Positions 22,701-33,435 of a stretch of 64,000 nucleotides of DNA are shown piece by piece. The notes below the pieces were generated by a model. The model was not told where the DNA came from, did no database searches, and saw only the letters and a program-made list of their open reading frames with translations. Numbering within the stretch: the stretch's first letter is position 1; each line of letters begins with the position of its first letter. The position numbers and the translations under genes are program-made. This DNA is from Norana najaformis (Eukaryota > Annelida > Clitellata > Crassiclitellata > Hormogastridae). The DNA lies in the NCBI GenBank assembly GCA_964023275.1, contig OZ029925.1:11274684-11338683 (forward strand). Direction: 5' to 3'.

Positions 22701-24350
22701 CACTGTTTATCAAGTTTTTTAACCAATAAAAGTATTTTGAGACAGTTCTTGCATTACTCTTGTTACTTACTGATTCTTTACTTACTTATTGGATAGTTGC
22801 TACACAATTGGGGGTCACGATATTGTGGATAACTGCTTGATTTGTTGACCCTCCCCAAGGACAGTCACTGAGCACAAACAGCGATAAGCAGTGTCAAGAT
22901 ATAGTAGTGCTACATGAATGTGCTGCTGCTGTTGTAGGTGAGGTGCGTTTCAGTCGCAATTACTGTCCCGTTGCAACGCTGATGCACGTTGACATATCAC
23001 TTGAGTTGTGGGCATTCATTGACATTTACGGGACAACGCAACGAATCAAGAGCTGTGGTAAACGACTGGTAACAATATCTGTAAATTTAAATTGGAATTG
23101 TAAATTATTGGAACTGTAACTGCTTGTAACTGTAAATGTAACTTTGCTATGGTAACTGTACATGATTGAAACTGTAATGGCAACATTGTAGTGGTAACTG
23201 TTAATGACTGTAACTGTAAATGAATCTCATTGTAACTAAATTGTTTGTGACTGTAGCTTATAAGAGTAACTTACTGTAATTTAGTGTAATTTTAATTGAT
23301 AGTAACTGTAGCTGATTGTAATTAAGACAAGTCAGGTCAAGGTAATAAATTTCAATCTTACAGCGAATTGTTACTATGCGTAATAACGGCACTGTAGAAG
23401 TGACACATTTAGATTAAAATGACCAGTAACAAATTAAATTTATCTTTTCCATTCCAGGAGTAACAAGCCGAATAACAACGACAAAAAACAACCTCCAAGC
23501 GCCCTCTGGTGATCCGAGCTGTCAATTTGCCAAGAGTCTGGGGCAACTGAACCGAACCTTGCCTCCGCATCAACTTCAGAGCCCTTCAACTGCTGAAGCA
23601 GATGCCGCAAATGAGTTCGACCCAACGTTGCAACCCTCTCAAAATCTCAAAATGCGCTCTGATACAGAGTTGCTGTGGGTTGCTCCAACAGAGACGCGAC
23701 AGATCGCTCTGAAAGGGATGCATCGTGTTGCTCCACAGCACGCCTCTGATCCATTTATTGAAGCATCTGTGGATCAACCCATGGTTGATCCTCCAATGAC
23801 GACTTCAGTTGACCAAGGAACTGCAGGTAAGCTGTCGCGAGGGGTCGCTCCACCAACCATTTTGGACCCATTTTTCGATATACCTGTGGCATTACCACCA
23901 CCTCTTATTCCAGTTCCAGTGCCTAATTCACGTCCAGCAAACTTCATTGAGCAATCACAGCCTGCTCTGCCTGTGGACCCAGCTTTCGACTTTCGCTCGA
24001 GTCCAGAGTCACTGGAAAACTGGCCAACTTCAGACAAATTTTGCAGCACTCAAGGACTCGCTTCTGGCTCCTCTGACTGCCTGGAAATTCCCAGGAACTT
24101 TCCAGAGCCTGCAAAACTATCTGGTGGTGCTTCGGAACAGGCATTTCAACCTGCGAAGAACTCAGAGTCTGAATGTTTGGCGAGTGAATGTACCATCTGC
24201 TGGGAAAAGGTGCCAGATTGTGCACTGTACACATGTGGGCATATGTGCATGTGCTATGCATGCGCCCTTAACATTCTTAAGAAGCAAGGAGCGCTTTGTC
24301 CGATCTGCAGGCAGCCTGTCCGCGATGTCATCCGGATCTTTAAATCTTGA
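19746..24350 (+). CDS. NEURL1: Neuralized-type E3 ubiquitin ligase (complete, 5 exons)
   Basis: Membrane-associated RING ligase that ubiquitylates Notch ligands (Delta/Serrate) to drive endocytosis. Exons: 19746-19782, 20121-20612, 21314-22012, 22938-23057, 23458-24350, all joined in phase 1; about 746 residues, longer than human NEURL1 (about 574) owing to linkers. It starts MGNANHRPGYGK, a likely N-myristoylation signal as in the family. NHR1 (about 21-176; FSDRPI, LRFG, GYWAKGV, LWALLDVFG) is followed by a Ser/Thr-rich linker. NHR2 (about 296-449; FMSRPIQPGE, FGMTTCDP, LWAFIDIYGT) spans the exon 3-4 junction. A Pro/Ser-rich linker precedes the C-terminal RING (about 693-746; CTIC, CGHMCMCYAC, CPICRQP). 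The exon 3 donor AAGG|GTGAGT has a 14-bp duplicate 55 nt downstream. An internal GCAG|GTAAGC at 23826 is a donor look-alike, but the frame stays open. The orthology call to NEURL1 rather than NEURL1B rests on architecture only. Confidence 0.94.
20620..21260 (+). repeat. GATTAGATTA-type degenerate repeats in NEURL1 intron 2
   Basis: Repeated TTAGATTAGATT units on the gene strand, interspersed with unique AT-rich sequence. Confidence 0.75.
22013..22937 (+). other. NEURL1 intron 3
   Basis: Apart from the duplicated donor sequence GAAAGGGTGAGTCA (22007-22020 and 22062-22075), nothing is recognisable. Read-through from exon 3 meets an in-frame TAA within four codons, so use of the second donor would truncate the protein in NHR2. 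Confidence 0.5.
23058..23457 (+). repeat. GTAACTGTAA repeats in NEURL1 intron 4
   Basis: Degenerate TTGTAACTGTAAATG units at about 23065-23320; nothing else seen. Confidence 0.65.
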
Positions 24351-24419
24351 TCTCACGACACAGAAATTGTCGATCATATTTGTGTTTGAGACTTTGATTT
24401 GGGTTTTGTTCGTCTGGTA

Positions 24420-24765
24420 GTTGAACCAGACTCTGATCTGGTGTTTGCCACTGGTATTCGATCATAAGCTATTTATTCTGGTGTTCAGTCCAGACTGATC
24501 TGGTATTTGATGCAGACTTTGATCTGGCATTCTATCTTTTTGTATTTGATCTGGTATTTGAGACAGACCTTGATCTGGTATTTGATCATGGTATTGTGTT
24601 TAGACTTTTATCTGATATGGGATCCATCTTGTATTTGATTATGGTTTTGATCTTGATGGTATTTTATTTGGTATTTGATGCTAACTTTGATCAAGGTTTT
24701 TATCTGGTGTTTGATCTGGTATTTGATCTGGTATTTGTCCGATCTAAAACATGCTGTTTGCTGTT
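24420..24765 (+). repeat. Degenerate GATCTGGTATTT tandem array after NEURL1
   Basis: At least ten drifting copies of the 12-mer GATCTGGTATTT with spacer variants. It begins 70 nt after the stop codon and so probably lies in the 3' UTR. Confidence 0.8.
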
Positions 24766-25101
24766 TAATTTGGCATTTGGTTTCCCATTTGATCTCGATG
24801 TTGTTTTCATGACGCTATATCATGGTCGAAATATAGGCCAGGAAATTTAACTGAACCATGTCAGAGGCCAAGTCAAGACGAACTGTTAGAGACCATAGGA
24901 GCTTTGAGGTGTCCTAAAGCGAGCACATGTGAAAAACTAAAGCTTTCCAGTTGCGAGACCTTTATAGCAGCTGGGTAACCCCAGTGTATGCGGTGCTTAT
25001 ATACTGTAGGGTTCTTAAGCAGCACTATGCAAATGTCTTGATTGCTTATGTTTGTATTTGTATTTGATAGCTTATATAGTGCTTCTTACAGAACAAACTA
25101 C

Positions 25102-25345
25102 TCAGAGGTGCTTCCAGCATGAGAACCCCGGGGATATAAGTGTCTTTAAACAATGAGCTGACTGAACCCTGTCACCAACAGAGACCCTTGCACGAAACGA
25201 AAGCATAAGTCCGTTCCATAGAGATGGGCCAACAACAGCAAAAGCCCTCTGCTGCTCAAGCGAGGACTTAAGACTTGACGTGATGCTGGTAGGTGCACCG
25301 AGGTTAAGCAAAATCGAGCCGAGTTAATAGCACTTGGTTGACTGC
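25102..25345 (-). mobile_element. CR1/L2-like LINE 3' fragment
   Basis: The minus-strand translation contains QRAFAVVGPSLWNGL..LKT, the typical C-terminus of a non-LTR retrotransposon reverse-transcriptase ORF. It is truncated at both sides and non-functional. Confidence 0.65.
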
Positions 25346-27978
25346 GTGAAATATCACACGTTCTGCCAACTCAACCTGCCATTCTTTACTGTTCAGGAAA
25401 TGAGTACCAATCCAATTGGGAAGTTATAAAAGATTTCCCATTGTTTGATTACAGTGGTTGTGCTTGTGTCTCTACCAAAAGATGTTTAGACATTGGGACC
25501 ACACTTCTAAAGGGATTCTGTACCCATGTGTAAACCTTTACCTTTACGATTCTGAGCTTCTAGAGAGGTGCGTAAGCAACTGTTGCCTTTACCAATTTTA
25601 TAGATAAGGGGTCTTCATGACTGTTTAAACTTGTTGTTAAGCATTGATCTCAGATTGATAATTACTTGTTGCCTAATGTCTGGTAATAAGGCACAGTCAC
25701 TGAGGCTTACGATTCTTAAAGGTAATGTATTGAAACAGCCGACACTAATACAGCCAGAATGCTCTTGGACATAAACTGTCTAGTAATAAGAAAGCAGAGT
25801 ATTAGTAATAAGAAAGCAGAGTACTGGGACCACTTCATAGTCAGATATTATCGCAGCCTTTTCAGAAAGTTAGACATACATGCAGTGGAAAACAATTGGT
25901 TAACACAAAAAGGATGCTTCGTCCATTCCAGCATCAATGGTGTTCCTTTAAAACGAAACGGATGAGATGAAAATATTGCTTAACATGAAAAAACGTGTTG
26001 GTCCTGCAGAAGAAAATGAAATATAAACCCTTGGATGACATGAAATATTGATTTACTTTCAACATCTGGCTCTTGCTCTGGTGGCGATTGAGACATTCTG
26101 GCCTACACCATTTATAACCTTGCCGGCACACAGCATCAGTGATGACGTTTTTGCTTTGGGAAAAAATCCTTTTAGTAGAACAGAATAGGAGATGTAGCAT
26201 TTGTAATTTATAATTACTGCGTAGGCATTTGCCATCTGTTGTGGCTGATGTCACCCGAATGTGGAGGAGTCCGAGATCATCTTTCTCTTGTCATGACTCA
26301 TTCACTTTTTGCAGCATGGCAATGTTATCAGCATAGGATTTGAACTGTTATTAACTTTTATATTAATGTAGTACATGTACCTTTAAATTTTTATAAAAGT
26401 TTATCTTATTATCACCTAAATTACCATGTAGAGAAAAATAAAATAAATTTGTATGGTTTTTGTTTCTTCAATGTGTGTACTCCATTACGAGTGCAATACC
26501 AAACGATCATTGTGTGTACACTATTGTAAAAATCAAACAAAACTGCCATTGAAAAGACCAACTGTAATTGTAATCTGACATTTATAAAGCGCCACTTCAA
26601 CAATAGACTCATCAGAGGCGCTCCCGAGCAGAACCATTGAGAACACTGTCAAATAATACCAAATTTGGTTATTGTTCACACTAGTCCCGTGCATTTCGTG
26701 TTAAACGATTTCCACTGTACCCACCCAGTCTATGATACGTCCATGTACATGTCTCCCTCCTCATCTGGTCACGCGGCAGCTGGATCTTGTTCTTCACACG
26801 ACATCACTGATTTCTACAGCGCCCAACGAAAGCCAAGTCGCAGGAACCAGCTTATTCAGGTGATGTGGGCCCTACCTCCCTCCGTACCTGACCAAGAAAC
26901 CTGGCTGTTGCGGACTTGATTTTAAATGTCGCTGGTGGTTAAGCTGGTCTCTCTGTTGCGGCTTTTTGTGGCGCTGATCTCTTTCAGAGTTTTACTTGTA
27001 ATTTAGATACCACTCGCAGGAAACAGCAATTTATATCTATACATATAAACAACAATTTATATCTATATATATATATATATAAACAGCAATTTATATCTAT
27101 ATATATAAACAGCAATTTATATCGTTTTCTCAGACATTTTTTTTAAATCCTGAGGGTTCACATCTACCTCGGGACTAATTTGTAATAATGGGAGTGCCTC
27201 TGATATATTCATAAGGGCGATATATAAATACTCCGAATGAATGAATCAACAAAACAAGCACCCACACAATATATATACTATAAGGCCTACATTTTTATTA
27301 ATAATGACTGAACGCCTTTGTCTAAAATTTAATTATGCTGCCATGTGTTCTGCATAGGCTTGCTCTATACGGTCAACAATATTGAATAGAAAATCGATCG
27401 GCGCAACAATAGTTTCAGCTAATGCCAAGTCTTAACAGACACACAAACGCTCGCACACGCATACAAACACGTACACAATTACACATGTACCATTGCAGTC
27501 ATATGTGTGTATATATATATATATATATGTAGGCCTATATATATATATATGTAGGCCTGTATATATATATATATTTGGACGCGCAAATATGTAAATGAGA
27601 GCAGCTCATGAATATGGACACTGTGTCCACGTGATATGATATTAATTGTGAAAACTTGTATCCCACCTGGTCCTAGCCCTTTATATATATGTATATATAT
27701 ATGCATATTATATATATACACACAGCGCGATCTATAGCAGATGTGTATTCTAATTGCGTCGTCGTGATCGTAACCTTTTTCGCCTGAAATTCAGTATCTA
27801 GGTTCGAACTAGAACTACCAGCCCGATCGAACACCAGGTCTACCGGACAATAGGCCCACCGAAGTTACCTGCGTCCGTTTGGATCTCACCTGGATACGTT
27901 CGGTATCTTGCCTGGATCCGTTTCGTTCCTACCTTGATTCGTTTCGAGTTATAGCCTAGATATCCGCCCTGGTCGGAG
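25346..27978. other. Intergenic region NEURL1 to SCP
   Basis: No supported gene. 26800-26870 is an antisense copy of the dispersed LINE 3' end (CTACAGCGCCCAACG..AAGCCAAGTCGCAGGAACCAG, interrupted). 26990-27130 has four copies of an AACAGCAATTTATATCTATATATA unit. 27505-27720 has (AT)n tracts with GTAGGCCT inserts. The last 250 bp should hold the SCP 5' UTR and promoter. Confidence 0.6.
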
Positions 27979-30900
27979 ATGGAAGCGCTGAATCGGATGA
28001 TGGATTTGATTCGTGAAATCCTTGGAATGGCTCCGCGGAGCCAACCTCTCAGTCCATTCCAGGTGGCTAAGCTACTGCACGAGTTCCGCACCTTCTATGG
28101 TAAGACGACACCTAAAGTTCCAAAAAAAGACGCAGCACAATTCGTTCATTCAATTCATTCATTCAATACATTCGGTTAATTCGTTCGATTCATTCATTCA
28201 GTACATTCAATACATTTCAGTTGATTCATTCAATTCATTCGTTGATTCAAAATTCTTTCACTAACCTATAACTCTCTGCAATACCTCCAATCCAAAGATC
28301 TTCCTAATCGTAAAACCGTAATTGTAAACTCGAGATTTTCACAGCGCCCAAAGAAGGCTAAGTCGCGGAAACCAGCGTATTCACGACCGCTCTGTCAAAA
28401 CAAAATCGATAGACAGGAAGAGTCAGATTCAGTTCCAGGTCAAGGTCCAATCGTTAGGCAGACAGACAGTCAGACGACTATGGTGGATGGTGTACGGAAT
28501 TGGGGCGGCAAGACAGATATGAAGAGGTGGAATAAAGATACGATTTGTGGGAGTGTTTTCAGTTTTAAGTGAAAGTCCTGAGCAGAGATTACAAGGAAAG
28601 TAAGCTCTTCAATCACCTCGCTCTACCGGTCATCCTTTTACTCTTACCTGACCCTCTGGCGCTAATAAAATCTCTTGTGATTTTGCTCAGATATAAATGA
28701 CAAGGCGTTGAAGGCGTTACATAAATCTGTTATCGTTTTGCTCGTGTATGAAAATATGAATAGCCTCTAGTTTGTACTATCCTGTCATATAAGATAGAGC
28801 GATACAAAGTCTGTTATCGTTTTGTTTAGATGTGAATGGAGATGGTAAACTACAGTGGAAAGATTTTGAAATGGCGAGAGATGTGAGTAACCAAAAGCGC
28901 ATACTAAAGTTTTTTTAGAACGTCTTCTATAATACATCTAAACCTACATAGCATTCTACCATTGTCTCATCTCAAGGTCGGGTCTGCAGGGGAATCCGGC
29001 CATGCCTCCATCCGAAAGGACTTAAGGGTCAAACCAATGGTTTGGCGCCCCGGGTTATGGGTAGGATTATGGTCGGTTACCTACACTACACTGGAAAGTA
29101 AACACGGTCATGAAAAACTGAAAAATTAAAAATGCATCCAGAAGTAATAAATTTGAAAAGGTTAGAAAAACTGAGGAGGCAAAAGAGGTCGTCAAAAAGG
29201 ATATATTTCTAAGCCTGATAGTGAAATCGAATTGTAACATCGAAATTGTACTTCTTGGAGCCAAGGTTCATAAGGGGACCACGCATGTAAGCCTTGCTTG
29301 CTTGTCTCTGTAAATTCTGGATCCGCCACTGTTGTATACCTTTTCAGTAGACTCCATTTGAGTCCAAATCCTGCATCCCCCCCATATCTGACATTGCCCC
29401 TTATGTTATCTTATGTTATCTTGCGGCAGTACATATGTGAGAAGAGCGGTTGGAAGCCCAAGACTCCCAAGTGGTGCGAGTGTCGTCAACTCTTTGCGGA
29501 TCTCTGGCGGAACCTTCTCGATACAGCCGACGAAAACACCGATGGACAGGTCACAGCCGAGGAATGGGTGAGTTAAGAGCCCAGAAAAATACCCAAACGC
29601 TCTTATGATCGTTTTGAATCGTGCAGGTAAAGTAAGGCAAAGTATGACATATTAAGAAGCTGAGGTTTTAAATCGAGGGAACCAGCTACCGACGCTCGGT
29701 CAAAACTGAATCGATAGTTAGGTTTAGGATCCGGCTTGTCGATACGGTAACGCAGTTGAAGCTGATGTAAAGAAAGCAGAGTGAAGGCGAGCAAGTCTTT
29801 CCAATTATTACTTAATATGTTTTAATAATAGCACAGCCATTACAATCCCCAACACAAAATGAATTTACTGAATTCGGCAGTGAATTCCACCTTTTACTAC
29901 GAATAATCGAGGCTTATTCGTGGACTTTTCCATCCCTATCTCAGCCAGTCCACCGACGGATGGAACTGTCCACTGTATATTTGACCACCTTCTATATTTA
30001 TAATGCAGCAGTTTGTTACCGAGTTCAAATAGCCATACACACGCTGAATGACATGAAATTGTTAGAAATTAAGCATCCCTGGCAGCGTGAAATCTAGTTT
30101 TCTTCACTGCAGCAGAGATATGGCTTCACAGACCTCGTGTTCAAGTCGTAATTTCTGAGTTTAAAATCTTGTGTTTCAAATTCAGTTTTCTTTCAACTTC
30201 AGCTTCAGCTGTGGACTCGAATTTTGAAGGAGAAACGCGATTACGAACAAAGCATGAAAGGAAAATCTCAGACGAAAGCCATGAAACCGGAAACGAGTCG
30301 ACATGAAACAGGCGCCGACTCTGACCAAGAGTTAACTCGGCGTCGACAATCCAAAGACGAAGGCAACAGGAAAAACAGCGAAAAGGCGCAGGGATCTGAG
30401 CGTTCTGATGAGAGGAGGGAGGAACGCGACAAGTTTCTGCCCCTGTGGCTTGAAAACTACATCGAATACAAGTTCAGCTTACTCGACCGAGCGGGTAAAG
30501 CCAGAATTTTTGAAACATTGTTCGATTAGTACGCTCAATAGAACCAGATTACGTTTACCCGTTCTAAATTTATGTAGGCCTGCTATTGATTTACTGTTTT
30601 ATTTTTCACCCATGGTGACAGGCCCAAATTAAGGGCTGCCTCCATAGGCTCAAGGTAAACTCTCCTCTTCCACCTGCAAAGCTGCTGCCCCAAAGGCGAA
30701 GGTTATGTGGTGTGTGTTGGTTTCTAGACGCAGATATGTTAGGCACCGTCGGATGGGCCCCTTGATGCCGACTCTACTTATTCTTGGCTTGATGCTTCGC
30801 AGTTGCCAAGTTTGCCTTGTTGGGTAATTCGGGTGTGCGTGGTAGAAATGACCCCGCAGGAATGAAAAAGTAAGTTAAGTGGAAATTATACCTGTTGTTG

Positions 30901-31855
30901 TTTTATAACATTTATCTTTTAATCATTTTTATTTAGTTGTTGAATCTGAAGGGCGATAGTGTAATGCTATTTTTATTTGCCATGTATAATTTAATTCATT
31001 TAAATTATGTAAAAGGCGATGGCGTTTTGGACGAAGAGGAATTTGAATACACGCTATTCGATTCCTTCAACATTTCTCCAAAGGATTGCCAGACGGCGTT
31101 TCGCATGATGACAAAGGTACTTACCATTTTACCATCTCTTCTAAAATAGCACATTTGCCAGTTTACTGTCTGTTCTAAAATAACTAATAATAAATATAAG
31201 AAAACGGCTTTGCGCTCTATCCTGAAAGGTCATGCGCGCGCAGCTTAAAGGGCACATTGCCTACCCTACATGACTGAATTGCCTAAGTGGGCAGAATTTA
31301 CTAAACTCGGCTTTTGTCATGCCTGGGTAACACTTTCTTTTTCGTGCTCTGTCGGTCTCTCACTACACAGCGCGGCGCTGGTTGGGGGTCCAGACCCAAA
31401 TCCTGGATGACATAATATTGTCGGAACAAAGGTGATAAGCTAATCAGCCTGTCATCTCTTTTGTCCCGCAAGCGCTTGAAATATGTTCTGTTTGACCGCG
31501 GGTCTTTTCTGTTTGGTCGGGAGCGCTACTGGTAAGTTTTTTCTTGAAGTTGCCTTTATAATTCCTCGTTTATGCTATGTTACGTTATACGAGGTAATTA
31601 CTACAAATCGTGCAAGTTGTTGGAGCGATGCTGGACGGATTTCATCCCTTTCTCTGTTTTCCGTCTGTCTTTGTGTCTTTCACATCGTCTCTCTCTACCT
31701 CATCATAGCTACCAAAAGTGTCGTTACGTTGACAGAATGGCGAGGTTACTATTGACCGAAAGTACTTTCGCACCCTGGCTCTTCAGTTCTACCTGTCCAA
31801 TGACCCATGTGACCTCGGAAACTTTATCAACGGAAAACTCGCCTACGACGACTAA
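27979..31855 (+). CDS. Sarcoplasmic calcium-binding protein-like EF-hand protein with a charged insert (6 exons)
   Basis: Cytosolic calcium buffer of the SCP/calexcitin group, typical of invertebrates. Exons: 27979-28099, 28830-28882, 29430-29567, 30209-30494, 31016-31116, 31736-31855; phases close, about 272 residues versus roughly 175-200 for the family. EF loop 1 is DVNGDGKLQWKD (41-52), built across the exon 1-2 junction. Loop 2 is DENTDGQVTAEE (92-103). Loop 3 is DRAGDGVLDEEE (197-208), split by the exon 4-5 junction. The fourth site (around NGEVTID) lacks the leading acidic residue and looks degenerate. The C-terminus DPCDLGNFINGKL is the SCP-type ending. Exon 4 adds about 60 Lys/Glu/Arg/Ser-rich residues between EF2 and EF3. 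The exon 4 acceptor is doubled (CTTCAG|CTTCAG|), giving an optional Leu-Gln. Start ATG chosen as the first in frame; family placement is confident, orthology is not. Confidence 0.87.
28320..28545 (-). mobile_element. Antisense LINE 3' end in SCP intron 1
   Basis: Reads on the minus strand TATCGATTTTGTTTTGACAG, then a GCTGGTTTCCGCGACTTAGC stretch, matching 40085-40165 and 50895-50985. A partial second copy lies at 29655-29730 in intron 3. Confidence 0.6.
29568..30208 (+). other. SCP intron 3
   Basis: Besides the LINE fragment at 29655-29730, no repeat or coding signal was recognised. Confidence 0.5.
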
Positions 31856-32674
31856 ATGCGCTCTTACCATTTTGCGGTTTCCACTGTCTACCGGAAAGTC
31901 ACAATCATTACCGGAAGTCGCCCGCAGAATCAGCAAGATACATTACCGAAAATATTTGAGAAAGCCACCGGAAGTAACGCAAATCCTTACCCGAATTAGC
32001 CCAACTATATGACGGAATTAGCCCACTGGAATTGGCTCAAATTCTTACCAGAAAACAATCTTCACATAAACTGGTCTAGATCGACACTGTGAGACGTTAT
32101 CCCAGAGTGATTAGGGTTACGATGGAGAGAGCCACCAATTTGTTCATTTCTACGACCACAGATTCACAATGATGTTTTCAAGAACTGATAAAAACTGATG
32201 TAACTGTCGTTAATTAAGCGGCAAATATTGTTCGTCGCCAGTTTGTGGATTTATCTTAAAAAATACGCTACAAAACATTGTTGCATTGCATACATACCAC
32301 ACTTACAGGTGACGATACATTGGGACCAGTTAAGATTATTTTTTTATTTTATATACATTGCGTATGGGAATATTAGTAAGGGGTTGAAACGGATGGTGCA
32401 TTTAACGTAATTATTTAAACTAAGCGGTGTCTATTTTGTTAATTTATTAATTAAATTGTTTACCTTTTATTCAAGTCATTAAAAATCTCCCGAGTTACAG
32501 ATTCTCACTGTTGACATAGGTGCTTTGTGCTAACGTAATGTAATCTATACAACTGTAATATATCTATGTATGACACTTACATAGCGCTTTTAAAACTTCT
32601 TGAGAGCTTAACATAACTCATAACAAAACCCTGTTTGGCCGTTCTCGATGCAGTTCCCAAAAACGGCGCTAGAG
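31856..32674. other. SCP 3' flank
   Basis: Probable 3' UTR followed by AT-rich sequence; no gene, and no polyadenylation signal I would defend. Confidence 0.5.
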
Positions 32675-33117
32675 CAGGGATATACCATACTTCCCGGTTT
32701 TTCCGGGATAGTCCCCCAGTTTTTTTATGTAGTTCGTGTCCCGGTTTTTAAGTATGCAATACTTAGGCATTATTACAGAAATAATTTTGAGATCTATTTC
32801 TGTAACCTGATTAAATGTAACCAGAATAACCATTTATTACCGTGTTTGAAAATGTTAGATTATGCAGTCTTAGTAGCCTCGGATTATACACACACACATA
32901 TATATATATATAATGACGTCATGATCATCGGTTGATGCTTAACCAATGTTTTAACCAGTGCCTGTTTTCTCTGTTTACATCAAAAATTTTAAAAAATTCT
33001 TGAAACTCGTATGGTAGAAGCTGGGGCTCTGCCCTGGTCGTGCCCTCTCTTGTCAGTTGTAAGGTCATTAAAGTTTAAATGAAGCGTCCCGATTTAAAAA
33101 TAACTCTGGTCACCCTA
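32675..33117. mobile_element. Candidate hAT-like MITE
   Basis: Ends CAGGGATATACCATACTTCC and, on the other strand, TAGGGTGACCAGAGTTATTT. Both resemble the CAGGG-TGACCA ends of hAT elements, and both have CCCGG/CGGGA nearby. Flanks CGCTAGAG and CATTAGAG form an imperfect 8-bp duplication (6/8). No transposase. It lies between the convergent 3' ends of SCP and ARGLU1. Confidence 0.5.
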
Positions 33118-33435
33118 CATTAGAGGTAGTTTCTGATGTACCAGATATAAATCAAATATTGTTAACAGTAACAACAAATAATTTCTAAAAATCCATTTCA
33201 TTCAACCAACATGACTTTACACACAGTTCCAGACTGGACTGGAAGACAGTTCCTACACAAGACCATGTCAAATATTCAGTTCCCACACGACGATTATCAA
33301 TTTACAGAAAAGCCGATCAAACTGCACTGCAAGATTCACACACAGCGAACTGCTCTAAAGTCCTTCGCTGCTGCCTAACGATCCGCTCCTCTCGGCGCTC
33401 TATACGCTGGTTAGCTGCTGCAGTTTCACGCTTCG

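Noticed and set aside
25934..26254. 106-codon Cys-containing minus-strand frame
   Set aside because: No recognisable domain, no neighbouring exons with consistent phase.
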